Source: Hyphomicrobiales bacterium (GTDB lineage: Bacteria > Pseudomonadota > Alphaproteobacteria > Rhizobiales > Beijerinckiaceae). Taken from it: a DNA stretch of 38,808 nucleotides. Where the stretch lies: assembly GCA_028868735.1 (NCBI GenBank), contig JAGWTW010000026.1:1-38808 (forward strand), written 5' to 3'. The notes under the pieces are model-generated. The model was not told the origin of the DNA. It saw only the letters and a program-made list of their open reading frames with translations, and ran no database searches. This document shows positions 1-9,349 of this stretch, one piece after another (positions within the stretch are counted from its first letter, which is position 1; every line of letters begins with the position of its first letter). The translations under genes and the position numbers were made by a program.

Positions 1-204
1 CTCGGGCGAGGGGTCGACGCCGGTCACGCTCTCGACCTTCGCCGGATCGTAGAACGCGAGGTTCAGGCCGCCTCCGACGCCGATCTCGAGCACGCGTCCG
101 GTCGCGCGCGGCACGACCTTCCTGCGCTGGCGCGCGATCGGCTTGCCGCCGCATGCGCAACAGATCAGGGGCGGCAGGATGTAGCGCTCGTAGAAGGTGG
201 CCAT
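1..204 (-). CDS. Class I SAM-dependent methyltransferase, N-terminal part only
   Basis: The gene reads leftward from an ATG at 204 and runs off the window at base 1, leaving 68 residues. The visible N-terminus contains a CxxC (residues 15-18, CCAC), then the glycine-rich SAM-binding motif I (VLEIGVGGGLN, about residues 38-48) and an acidic GVDPSPE strand end, as in UbiE/Coq5-like methyltransferases. The glycine motif is direct evidence for SAM binding; the substrate cannot be inferred. It lies 37 bases downstream of the TetR gene on the same strand and may be cotranscribed with it. Most of the catalytic domain is outside the window, so it could be a phospholipid, quinone or small-molecule methylase. 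Confidence 0.8.
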   Translation of the reverse strand, partial: MATFYERYILPPLICCACGGKPIARQRRKVVPRATGRVLEIGVGGGLNLAFYDPAKVESVTGVDPSPE

Positions 205-241
205 GGCGCAAATGCTATCGCGCCGCGTCGAACCTGCAACC

Positions 242-823
242 TCAGGGCGCGAGACGCCAGACGATTCTTTCGCGCGCCGCGTCGAGAACGGCTTTGGACA
301 AAGCCTTGTCGGTCTGGGCGACGCTGCGCGCGAGCGTGAGCGCCCCCACCAGCTCGGCCGTCAGCGCCATGGCTTGCGGCCGGCCGGCCTCCATCGCCCG
401 GGCGAGTTCGTCGAGATAGGCCGCAACGCCCAGCGCATAGCGCTTCTGGATTTCGGCGCTCTCGCGCGAGACGTCGGCGGAGAATGCGACCATAGGACAG
501 CTCGGACCGCGCGCGTCGCGCGCCTTCTCCGACAGGTAGCGCTCGACATAGAGCTTCATGGCGGCGCGTCGTTCGACGCCGGCCGGCCGCGCCGCAACCT
601 TGCGCAAGGCGCCGACGGCGCGCTCGAAGGCGAGACCGCAAGCCTCGGCTTCGAGCGCCGCCTTGGACTCGAAATGGTTGTAGAAACCGCCATGCGTGAG
701 TCCGGCCTCGGCCATCAGCTCGGACACAGCGACGCCTGAAAAGCCGCGCTCGGCGAACAGGCCGAGCGCTGCGTCCAGCACGCGCGTCCGGTTCTCCGCC
801 GTCTGCTCTTTCGAAAGACGCAT
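242..823 (-). CDS. TetR/AcrR family transcriptional repressor
   Basis: A 193-residue regulator with an N-terminal TetR helix-turn-helix (about residues 31-57, VAVSELMAEAGLTHGGFYNHF) and a C-terminal ligand domain carrying a conserved-looking GPSCPM segment (Cys109), so a thiol-responsive or small-ligand sensor is possible. The start at 823 is preferred over an in-frame ATG at 868 because GGGA lies just upstream of 823, whereas the 868 start would place the palindrome at 869-886 immediately before the codon. The gene is divergent from the MFS carrier at 952, the classic arrangement of a TetR repressor controlling an adjacent transporter and itself. Inference: it represses the carrier-thioesterase unit until an unknown ligand binds. 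Confidence 0.92.
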   Translation of the reverse strand: MRLSKEQTAENRTRVLDAALGLFAERGFSGVAVSELMAEAGLTHGGFYNHFESKAALEAEACGLAFERAVGALRKVAARPAGVERRAAMKLYVERYLSEKARDARGPSCPMVAFSADVSRESAEIQKRYALGVAAYLDELARAMEAGRPQAMALTAELVGALTLARSVAQTDKALSKAVLDAARERIVWRLAP

Positions 824-859
824 GCAATTCCCGAAGCCGCCGCGCGCGAAAAACGCGGC

Positions 860-889
860 TTGACACATTGATGACCCTTGTCATCAAAT
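860..889 (+). promoter_or_regulatory. Candidate sigma-70 promoter of the MFS carrier gene
   Basis: A perfect -35 hexamer TTGACA (860-865) is followed after 18 bases by TCAAAT (884-889), which matches four of six positions of the -10 consensus. It points toward the carrier start at 952. The spacer between the boxes is almost filled by the palindrome at 869-886. The local sequence is clearly more AT-rich than the surrounding coding DNA. The -35 match is strong and the -10 is modest. Confidence 0.5.
869..886. promoter_or_regulatory. Probable TetR operator, 18-base perfect palindrome
   Basis: The sequence TGATGAC-CCTT-GTCATCA is two perfect 7-base inverted half-sites around a 4-base centre. It lies in the 128-base divergent gap between the TetR start (823) and the MFS start (952), between the candidate -35 and -10 boxes. 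A further half-site copy, TGATGAC, occurs at 892-898. TetR-family dimers commonly bind such palindromes, so a bound repressor would block RNA polymerase in both directions. Binding itself is inferred. Confidence 0.65.
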
Positions 890-951
890 AATGATGACGA
901 ACGTAATTGTAAATCCGCCGGGACGCCGGCGCAAGCGGAGCAAGACCGGAA

Positions 952-2247
952 ATGCTGGCGGGAATTCTTAGCAAGGCGCTCGCGCGGCGCGGCGTCCATT
1001 ACGGCTGGATCATGCTGGCGACGATGTTCTTCTCGTCGCTCGTCATGGCCGGCGCCGTCGGGCTTCCCGGCGCATTCATCGTTCCCCTCTCGAAAGAGTT
1101 CGGGTGGGACGTCTCGGAAATCTCGGCCGCGCTGGCGGTCCGCTTCCTTCTGTTCGGGCTGATGGGGCCATTCTGCGCCGCCCTGATCGAACGCTACGGG
1201 CTGCGTCGCATGGTTTTTACGGCGCAGGCGCTCGTGTTCGTCGGGCTCGGCGGCGCCTTGTTCATGACCTCGCTTTGGCAATTGTTCGCGTTCTGGGGAC
1301 TGATGATCGGAATCGGGACCGGATTCACCGCGCTCGTGCTCAACGCGATCATTTCCACGCGCTGGTTCACCGAGCGTCGCGGGCTTGCGATCGGCATTCT
1401 GGCTGCGGCGACCTCGTCCGGGCCGCTCGTCTTCCTGCCGCTCGCGACCTGGCTCGTCGACCATTACGGCTGGCGTTTCGCGCTTCTGCCGTCGATGGGG
1501 GCGATCGCGCTCGGAAGCCTCGCCGTATTCGCTTTCGCGGTCGAGCGTCCCGCAGACATCGGCCTTGCGCCCTACGGCGAGAAAGGCGCGCCGCAGACCG
1601 CCCCTGCCCCGGTCCCGGCCGGCAATGCCGTCGCGCGCGCCTTCGGCGTGCTGGGAGAAGCCTCCGCGTCGCCTGCCTTCTGGATTCTCGCGGGCTCCTT
1701 CTTCGTTTGCGGCCTGTCGACCTTCGGTCTCGTGCAGACGCATTTCATCCCGCTTTGCGTCGACAACGGCATGGCGGCGGTCGCGGCGGCGGGCGTGCTC
1801 GCGATGATGGGCGCGTTCGACATCGTCGGAACGATCGGCTCCGGCTACCTGTCCGACCGCATCGACTCGCGCAAGTTGCTGTTCTGGTACTACGGCCTGC
1901 GCGGCCTCTCGCTGCTGTGGCTGCCCTTCTCCACCTTCAGCGTGTACGGCCTGTCCATCTTCGCGGTCTTCTACGGCCTCGACTGGATCGCCACGGTGCC
2001 GCCGACCGTGAAGCTCACGGGACGCGCGTTCGGCCCCGAGAAGGCGGGTCTCGTCTTCGGGTGGATCTTCGCCTCCCACCAGGTCGGCTCCGCGATCGCC
2101 GCCTATGGCGGCGGCGCCTCGCGCGCCTGGCTCCACTCCTACGTGCCGGCTTTCTACGTGGCGGGCGCAGCCTGCCTGGTCGCAGCCGTCATGGTGCTGA
2201 TGATCGGCCGCTCCGGCGCCGCCAAGCCGGCCGTCGCCGCCGCTTGA
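952..2247 (+). CDS. MFS transporter, monocarboxylate/OFA-like
   Basis: A 431-residue polytopic membrane protein with about twelve hydrophobic segments. The first half contains the MFS loop signature between helices 2 and 3 (LIERYGLRRM), and a second such loop is seen in the C-terminal half (GYLSDRIDSRKL). The opening (HYGWIMLATMFFSSLVMAG) and the WFTERRGLAIGI segment resemble the monocarboxylate/oxalate-formate group of MFS carriers. The substrate is probably an organic acid anion, but this is inference. It begins 128 bases from the divergent TetR gene and is followed 10 bases later by a thioesterase gene, with which it likely forms a repressor-controlled two-gene unit. Uptake or export cannot be decided from sequence. 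Confidence 0.88.
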   Translation: MLAGILSKALARRGVHYGWIMLATMFFSSLVMAGAVGLPGAFIVPLSKEFGWDVSEISAALAVRFLLFGLMGPFCAALIERYGLRRMVFTAQALVFVGLGGALFMTSLWQLFAFWGLMIGIGTGFTALVLNAIISTRWFTERRGLAIGILAAATSSGPLVFLPLATWLVDHYGWRFALLPSMGAIALGSLAVFAFAVERPADIGLAPYGEKGAPQTAPAPVPAGNAVARAFGVLGEASASPAFWILAGSFFVCGLSTFGLVQTHFIPLCVDNGMAAVAAAGVLAMMGAFDIVGTIGSGYLSDRIDSRKLLFWYYGLRGLSLLWLPFSTFSVYGLSIFAVFYGLDWIATVPPTVKLTGRAFGPEKAGLVFGWIFASHQVGSAIAAYGGGASRAWLHSYVPAFYVAGAACLVAAVMVLMIGRSGAAKPAVAAA

Positions 2248-2257
2248 GGAGATTTGA

Positions 2258-2761
2258 ATGAACGAGACAGCGTCGCCCATCCGCCAACGGATCGTTCGCT
2301 GGGAAGACCCGATGATCGTCGCCAAGATGGCGCGCGAGATGGCGGGTATCGACCTCTTCCGCAAATTGCTCGCCGAGGAGGGGGCGCCGCCCCCGATCAT
2401 GAAGCTGATCGGACAATCGCTCGAGGAAGTCGAGGAAGGCCGGGTCGTCATGAAGGTCGAACCCGGAGAGCATCTCTACAATCCGATCGGCGTCGTGCAC
2501 GGCGGCGTGATGGCGACCTTGCTCGATTCCGTCATGGGCTGCGCCGTGCACACCATGCTGCCGAAAGGCCGCGCGTACACCACGCTCGAAATCAAGGTGA
2601 ACTATCTGCGCGCGATCAAGCTCGACACCGGCTCGATCTTCGGCGAGGGCAAGGCCGTACATGTCGGACGCAGCTCTGCGGTCGCGGAAGGAAAAGCCTA
2701 CGACTCGGGCGGCAAGCTCTACGCGACGGCGAGCACGACCTGCATGGTCTTTGCCGTTTAG
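2258..2761 (+). CDS. PaaI-family hotdog thioesterase
   Basis: A 167-residue single-domain hotdog protein. The family signature NPIGVVHGGVMATLLDS is at about residues 75-91, with the HGG motif at 81-83 and the acidic residue Asp90 in the catalytic helix. Such enzymes hydrolyse acyl-CoA or aryl-CoA thioesters in the cytosol, typically hydroxyphenylacetyl- or benzoyl-type CoAs. A strong ribosome-binding site (GGAG, about 7 bases ahead) supports the start, 10 bases after the MFS stop, so the two are probably cotranscribed. The pairing with a carrier and TetR regulator suggests release of a free acid from a CoA ester during catabolism or detoxification. The actual substrate is unknown. Confidence 0.9.
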   Translation: MNETASPIRQRIVRWEDPMIVAKMAREMAGIDLFRKLLAEEGAPPPIMKLIGQSLEEVEEGRVVMKVEPGEHLYNPIGVVHGGVMATLLDSVMGCAVHTMLPKGRAYTTLEIKVNYLRAIKLDTGSIFGEGKAVHVGRSSAVAEGKAYDSGGKLYATASTTCMVFAV

Positions 2762-2771
2762 AGCCCGCCTC

Positions 2772-4898
2772 TCACGCCTCGCTCGACGAGACCGCCGCGA
2801 GCGGACATTTCAGACGCCAGACCACTCCCTGCGGCTCGTAGGCCATGCTCACGTCGCCCGCGACGCCGGTTTTCGTCAGGCTGGTAAGAACCGTGCTGCC
2901 GAATCCCTCCCGCGTCGGCGGCGCGACCTGCGGGCCATCCATTTCCCGCCATTCGAGTGAGAGGGTCGTTCCTGCGATCTTCAGCTCGATCCGGACCCGC
3001 CCCTTCGCGTTCGACAGCGCGCCGTATTTGGTCGCATTGGTCGCAAGTTCGTGGATCGCCATTCCGATCGACTGCGCGGCGTCCGGCGTAACGAGCAGGT
3101 CGGGACCCTCGATCGCCACGCGGCCTTCCTGAAGGTCGGCGAACGGCTCGATGTGCGCCAGGATCAATTGGCGCAGCCAGACGCCGCGCCACTGGTTGGT
3201 GACGAGCAAATCCTGGTTGGCCGCCAAAGCGCGGATGCGGCGGCTGAATTGCGCGACGAAATCGGAAACGCTGGCGGCGCTGGTCCGACGCGCGATCGCA
3301 GCGACGACCGCCAGCTGGTTTTTAGTGCGGTGGTTCACCTCGCGCATCAGGTGTTCGTTGCGCTGTTCGGCGAACTTCCGTTCGGTGATGTCGAGCATCG
3401 TCCCCGTTACGCGCGCGGCGAATCCGGTCTGAGGATCGAGCGGTCCGACCGACTCGCCGCGATCGAGCATCCAGCGCTGTTCGCCGTCAGCCCGGACGAT
3501 CCGGAACTCGAATTCGTATGGGCCGACGCGGCGGCAGATCCTGGCGAATTCTTCACGCAGCTTCGCGCGTTGCGCGGGATCGACGACCGCCAGCAGCGTT
3601 TCGCTCGAAGGCTGTTGCGACGCGGGCAACCCGAGAAGGCGATAGAGCTCCGGCGACCACGTCATGACGCGCGTCGCCGGGTCGAACTGGTGGATACCGA
3701 ATTGCGCGGCGGCGGCCGCCTGTCTCAGGCGGGCTTCGCTCTCGCGCAGCGACTGGCTCGTGCGCTCGCGTTCGCCAACGGCCTGCTTCAGCGTCGTCCA
3801 GAAACCGGCGAGCTCGAGTATCCGGGTCGAGAATGTCGGAGTCGCGTCGTGCAGCAGCGCCGCGGCGCCGCTTTCGAGGCCAGTGATCGACCCGGTCAGC
3901 CATCGTGCGAAACGAAAGGCCAGCAGCAGCGACAATGCCGCCACCGAAAGGGCGAGCGCGGACGCCCACGCGATGGTCTTGAGCGCCTCGGCCTGAATCT
4001 GGCTCTTGCGCGCAGCGACGCCGATCGTCCAGCCGCTCAGCCGTGAGTGCGAATTTGCGTTCAGGGTCGCGTCGCCTTCGCGGGAATCGAATTCGAACAG
4101 GCCGTCGGCGCCCGAGGTGGCGCGCCAGCCCTCCGATGCGGGGGCGCCCGACAGAGATTCGCCGCCCGGTATGCGCGCGACGTAAATCCCGTTCCTGTCC
4201 ATGATGCCGGACAGCCAGTGGCCGGGCATGGTTTTGGGCCCGAGGAATTTCAGGAATGTCGACGTGGGGATGGTGATCGCGATGCCGTAACGCGGCGCGC
4301 CGTCCCTGAAGACGGGCGTTTCGACCGTTACGATCCACTGGCTCGTCTGCACGAGCCCCTTCACGACAGAGCCGACCACCGATCGGCGTTCGAGCGCCGC
4401 GAGACGCTGATTTCGAAGTCCGGCGGCGCTGCGCGGCGGCAATGGGGCGCCGAAGGCGACCGACGTATTGAGGAGCTGGCGCCCGTCGAGCGTCGACAAC
4501 ACGACCCACGCGCCATCGGCGCCGCTGACGACGCGTCGCGCTTCGGCGTCGAATCCGGCGACATCGTCCGTCAGCAGGGTCGGCGAACGCGCCAGCGCCT
4601 CGCCGAGCGCCATGAGCTTGCTCAGCTCCGCGTCGACCGCCTCTGCGATCGATTGCGCGGAATATTGCAGCGCCGCGCGCTGGGCGCGATCAGCCGATTG
4701 CTGAAGGCTGAAAATCGCTGCGAAGATAACGCAAATCAGCGGCAATGCGACGATGCCGACGAGCGCAAAGAGCAGCCTGCGGATCGGCCAAAGACGCGCT
4801 GCGCCTTTCGTCCGCGGGATATCGCCCGAGTCCGTTGCATCCTGGTCTTGTCCCGCGGCGCCGAGGGTCATGAATGCACGTGCTTCCCGCGCGCCCAC
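2772..4898 (-). CDS. HWE-family sensor histidine kinase, membrane-bound, PAS-containing
   Basis: A 708-residue sensor starting at GTG (4898); an in-frame ATG at 4871 is an alternative. Membrane segments lie at about 41-64 and 309-330 and enclose a periplasmic Cache-like sensor of about 240 residues (65-305). A linker leads to a PAS domain (about 390-505, ending GTMLDITERK). The kinase core has the phospho-acceptor His523 in EVNHRTKNQLAVV, the N box HELATNATKYGAL (His616, Asn621) and the WxE signature LEWRE (Trp650, Glu652), which define the HWE family. HWE kinases are common in alphaproteobacteria and often act through single-domain or PhyR-type response regulators. None is adjacent, so this is an orphan sensor. 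It is convergent with the thioesterase gene, 10 bases apart. Confidence 0.93.
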   Translation of the reverse strand: MGAREARAFMTLGAAGQDQDATDSGDIPRTKGAARLWPIRRLLFALVGIVALPLICVIFAAIFSLQQSADRAQRAALQYSAQSIAEAVDAELSKLMALGEALARSPTLLTDDVAGFDAEARRVVSGADGAWVVLSTLDGRQLLNTSVAFGAPLPPRSAAGLRNQRLAALERRSVVGSVVKGLVQTSQWIVTVETPVFRDGAPRYGIAITIPTSTFLKFLGPKTMPGHWLSGIMDRNGIYVARIPGGESLSGAPASEGWRATSGADGLFEFDSREGDATLNANSHSRLSGWTIGVAARKSQIQAEALKTIAWASALALSVAALSLLLAFRFARWLTGSITGLESGAAALLHDATPTFSTRILELAGFWTTLKQAVGERERTSQSLRESEARLRQAAAAAQFGIHQFDPATRVMTWSPELYRLLGLPASQQPSSETLLAVVDPAQRAKLREEFARICRRVGPYEFEFRIVRADGEQRWMLDRGESVGPLDPQTGFAARVTGTMLDITERKFAEQRNEHLMREVNHRTKNQLAVVAAIARRTSAASVSDFVAQFSRRIRALAANQDLLVTNQWRGVWLRQLILAHIEPFADLQEGRVAIEGPDLLVTPDAAQSIGMAIHELATNATKYGALSNAKGRVRIELKIAGTTLSLEWREMDGPQVAPPTREGFGSTVLTSLTKTGVAGDVSMAYEPQGVVWRLKCPLAAVSSSEA

Positions 4899-5008
4899 GT
4901 CGTATCGTCTCGTCGCTGTCGAGCGCCGTCGCTGATTGTATAGCCGCGTTCATGGATGGAAAGGCCGGACGCGCCCGGGACAGAACGGCCAAGTCTTTGC
5001 TGTGAAAT

Positions 5009-6187
<1,179 letters not shown>

Positions 6188-6356
6188 CGCATCCTCGTGA
6201 AGATGGTCGACCTTCGGCTTACCACGCGCTTCGTTGTCGCGCATGCGCGTTGCGAGGATCTGGCTTTCGAATCGCCCCCTCGACGCGCCGGACCGAGCGT
6301 GAAACGCTGCGCCCAAGCAGGCCGCGGCGAGAAAGCGGCCGCGGGAGACCGCAACC
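6188..6356. other. Divergent promoter region between nhaA and the acyl-CoA ligase gene
   Basis: These 169 bases must contain the leftward nhaA promoter and the rightward ligase promoter. No convincing -35/-10 pair, palindrome or riboswitch was recognised. A purine-rich GGGAGA about 6 bases before the ATG at 6357 is the likely ligase ribosome-binding site. Confidence 0.4.
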
Positions 6357-7973
6357 ATGGACGCGCTTCAGAATAATCCGCCGGTGAACATGCCGCCGCT
6401 CGCAGAGCGCAACGTTTCGTCCGTCATGCGGCGGGCGCTCGCCGAACACCCCGACAAGATGGCGGTGCGCGATGAAGAGCGCGCGCTCACCTATCGCGGG
6501 CTCGTCGACGCCGCGCTCGTGATGGCGGGCGGATTCGGCAAGCTCGGCGTCGGGCGTCAGCAATCCGTGCTGCTCATGCTCGACAATCATCTCGACTTCG
6601 TCGTCGCGTGGATCGCCCTCAGCCTGTCCGCGCGCGTGGAAGTGCCGGTCAATACCGCCTATCGCGCCGCCATTCTTGCGCATGTCGTCAACAATTGCGG
6701 CGCCGAAGTGATGGTGATCGAGGATGTCTATTGCGCACGGCTCGCCGAGATCGCTGGCCAGCTCGCCAACCTGAAAAAGGTCGTCGTGCGCGGCGACGCG
6801 ACGGCGCTGAAGATGCCCGATCACATCGAGGTGCTCTCCTTCTCGGCGCTGGAAGGCGTGCGTGAAGAGATTGCGCATGTCGATCCATGGGACCTCGTCG
6901 GCATCATGTACACGTCCGGCACGACCGGCCTTTCCAAGGGCGTGCGCGTAACGCACGCGCACGCCTACGGCTATTGTTCGCCGGCGGTCTACACGGTGGC
7001 GACGGAAGACGACGTCAATCTCGTGCTGCTGCCGCTGTTCCATGTCGGCGGACAATGGGCCGGCGTCTATAATGCATTGATCGCCGGCGGCTCGGCCGTC
7101 GTCCTGCCGCGCTTCAGCGCCACGCAGTTCTGGGATCAGGCGCGCGCGTACGGATGCACCAACACGCTGTTGCTCGGCGCGATGGCGAGCTTCCTCTACC
7201 GGCAGCCGCGCCTGCCGAACGACGCCGAACAACCGCTGAAATGCATCCTGATGGTCCCGGTAATGCCGGAGCTCGAGGATTTCAAGGCGCGCTTCGGCGT
7301 CGAGCGAGTCGGCACTGGCTTCGGGTCGACGGAGGCCTCCACCATTCTGCGCGCGCCGCCGGGCGCGGCGATCCCCGATCAGGCCGGCTGGCTCAGGGAG
7401 GACGTCCAGATCCGCGTCGTCGACGCAAACGACATGGACGTCGCCCCGGGCTCGACCGGCGAGATGCTCGTGCGCTCGACCGAGCCGTGGACGATCATGG
7501 ACGGCTATCACGCGATGCCAGACGCAACGGTCGCCGCCTGGCGCAATCTCTGGTTCCACACGGGCGACGTGGTGCGGCAGGATCTGACGACCGGCCAGTA
7601 CGTCTTCGTCGACCGGTCGAAGGACGCGCTGCGTCGGCGTGGCGAAAACGTATCGAGCTTCGAGGTCGAGCGCGAGATCCTCGAACACCCGGACGTGCTG
7701 GAATGCGCAATCGTCGCCGTGCCGAGCGACGCCTCGGAAGACGACATCAAGGCCTGCGTCGTGCTGAAGGAAGGCGCTACGCTCGAAGGCGCGGCCCTGC
7801 TCGACTTCCTGCTGCCGCGCCTGCCCGATTTCATGGTTCCGCGATACGTGGAGTTTCTTGCCCAATTGCCGAAGACCCCGACCGAGAAAATACGGAAAGC
7901 GGAATTGCGCGCGGCGGGCGTGACGGCGGCGACCTGGGACCGCGAGGACGTCGGATACAGGGTGCGGCGCTGA
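6357..7973 (+). CDS. AMP-forming acyl-CoA ligase, CaiC-like
   Basis: A 538-residue member of the ANL superfamily, which activates a carboxylic acid with ATP to an acyl-adenylate and then transfers it to CoA. Visible motifs in order: the phosphate-binding loop [11 protein letters not shown] (185-195), the aromatic/adenine motif GFGSTEAS (321-328), WFHTGDV (399-405) and the C-terminal catalytic lysine Lys511 in [10 protein letters not shown]. Overall layout and length are like crotonobetaine/carnitine-CoA and related ATP-dependent acyl-CoA ligases. The substrate cannot be read from sequence. It lies 67 bases upstream of a flavin monooxygenase on the same strand, so the two may act on one organic acid. 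Confidence 0.9.
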   Translation: MDALQNNPPVNMPPLAERNVSSVMRRALAEHPDKMAVRDEERALTYRGLVDAALVMAGGFGKLGVGRQQSVLLMLDNHLDFVVAWIALSLSARVEVPVNTAYRAAILAHVVNNCGAEVMVIEDVYCARLAEIAGQLANLKKVVVRGDATALKMPDHIEVLSFSALEGVREEIAHVDPWDLVGIMYTSGTTGLSKGVRVTHAHAYGYCSPAVYTVATEDDVNLVLLPLFHVGGQWAGVYNALIAGGSAVVLPRFSATQFWDQARAYGCTNTLLLGAMASFLYRQPRLPNDAEQPLKCILMVPVMPELEDFKARFGVERVGTGFGSTEASTILRAPPGAAIPDQAGWLREDVQIRVVDANDMDVAPGSTGEMLVRSTEPWTIMDGYHAMPDATVAAWRNLWFHTGDVVRQDLTTGQYVFVDRSKDALRRRGENVSSFEVEREILEHPDVLECAIVAVPSDASEDDIKACVVLKEGATLEGAALLDFLLPRLPDFMVPRYVEFLAQLPKTPTEKIRKAELRAAGVTAATWDREDVGYRVRR

Positions 7974-8040
7974 CCCCGCCCGCTTGCCCCGCCGGCCGCC
8001 TGTAAATTAGGAAAGGCCGCATCGGGAGGGCGACATCGCC

Positions 8041-9333
8041 ATGACGAAACCTGTGATTATCGCCGGCGGCGGCATCGGCGGACTGGCGACGGCGCTGACG
8101 CTGCGCCAGATCGGCGTTCCCTGCGTCGTGTTCGAAGCGGTGCGCGAGATGCGCCCGCTCGGCGTCGGCATCAATCTGCAACCGAACGCCGTGCGCGAAC
8201 TCTGCGATCTGGGGCTCGGCGAGGCCGAACTCGACCGCGTCGGCGTTCCGGCCAGGGAATGGGCGCTGGTCGGCCTCAACGGCGCCGACATCTATTCCGA
8301 ACCGCGCGGCCTGCTCGCGGGCTACAAATGGCCGCAATACGCGGTTCATCGCGGCCAATTGCACATGCTGCTCTACGATACCGCGGTCGCGCGCATCGGC
8401 GGCGACGCGGTGCGGCTGGGCGCGCGCGTGACCGGCTATCGAAAATCCGCCGACGGCGTCGTCGCATCGGTCGAATATGCGGACGGTTCGACGTCGCAGG
8501 TCGAAGGCGCGCTACTGATCGGCGCCGACGGCATACATTCGGCGATCCGCGCGCAGATGCATCCGGACCAGCCGCCGATCCATTGGGGCGGCGCCTTGAT
8601 GTGGCGCGGCGTGACCCGCGCAAAACCCATTCGCACCGGCTCGTCGTTCGTCGGCCTCGGCACCCATCGCCATCGCATGGTGATCTATCCGATCTCGCAA
8701 CCCGATCCGGAAACGGGGCTCGCCCTCGTCAACTGGATCGCGGAGATCACGCTCGACAATTCGGAAGGCTGGAAGCAGACGGGCTGGTTCCGGCAGGTCG
8801 GCGTCGAGGAGGCGGCCAGGCATTTCGAAGACTGGAAGTACGACTGGATCGACGTGCCGGCGCTGATCCGCGGCGCCGACGTCGCCTACGAAAATCCGAT
8901 GATCGACCGCGATCCCGTTTCGACCTGGCGCGACGGGCCGGTTGCGCTCCTCGGCGACGCCGCGCACGCCATGTATCCGACAGGCTCCAACGGCGCGAGC
9001 CAGGCGATCGTCGATGCGCGCATGCTCGGGGCGTGCATGGTGGAGCACGGCGCGAACGAGGCGGCGCTCGCCGCCTATGACGCGAGGCTGTGCGGGCCGA
9101 TTTCGCAGGTCATCCTGCGCAACCGCGGCGCCGGGCCGTTCGGCCTGCTCAACATGGTGGACGACCGCTGCGGCGGCGTATTCGAAAGCATAGACGACGT
9201 GATCCCGGCGCAAGAGCGCGCCGACTTCATGGCCGGCTACAAGGCGGCCGCCGGATTTGCGATCGAGGCGCTGAACAAGGCGCCGCGTACGATCGCAGAG
9301 GGCGCAAAGGCCAGTACGCGCGAAAGCGTCTAG
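8041..9333 (+). CDS. FAD-dependent monooxygenase, PhzS-like
   Basis: A 430-residue class A flavoprotein monooxygenase. It shows the N-terminal dinucleotide fold (IIAGGGIGGLATAL; Gly9, Gly11, Gly14), the DG motif in GADGIHSAIR (161-170) and the second FAD motif GDAAHAMYPTGSNGASQA (305-322). Segments such as RPLGVGINLQPNAVREL, MWRGVT (187-192), the FEDWKYDWIDV region and MIDRDP closely resemble the phenazine hydroxylase PhzS rather than plain salicylate hydroxylase. The expected reaction is NAD(P)H- and O2-dependent hydroxylation of an aromatic or N-heterocyclic acid. GGGAGG lies about 9 bases before the start. No phenazine core genes are nearby, so the natural substrate is open. Confidence 0.88.
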   Translation: MTKPVIIAGGGIGGLATALTLRQIGVPCVVFEAVREMRPLGVGINLQPNAVRELCDLGLGEAELDRVGVPAREWALVGLNGADIYSEPRGLLAGYKWPQYAVHRGQLHMLLYDTAVARIGGDAVRLGARVTGYRKSADGVVASVEYADGSTSQVEGALLIGADGIHSAIRAQMHPDQPPIHWGGALMWRGVTRAKPIRTGSSFVGLGTHRHRMVIYPISQPDPETGLALVNWIAEITLDNSEGWKQTGWFRQVGVEEAARHFEDWKYDWIDVPALIRGADVAYENPMIDRDPVSTWRDGPVALLGDAAHAMYPTGSNGASQAIVDARMLGACMVEHGANEAALAAYDARLCGPISQVILRNRGAGPFGLLNMVDDRCGGVFESIDDVIPAQERADFMAGYKAAAGFAIEALNKAPRTIAEGAKASTRESV

Positions 9334-9349
9334 AGGCTGCGCTCCGGCC

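Noticed and set aside
715..2451. A 578-codon minus-strand frame opposite the MFS carrier and TetR start
   Set aside because: Low-complexity charged product with no motif; it covers the divergent promoter and the true MFS and TetR genes.
6188..6358. N-terminal extension of NhaA by 57 residues
   Set aside because: It covers the divergent promoter and the ligase start; the ATG at 6187 has a ribosome-binding site and gives family length.
6219..7865. A 548-codon minus-strand frame opposite the acyl-CoA ligase
   Set aside because: Shadow of the ligase, whose ANL motifs are all present in order on the plus strand.
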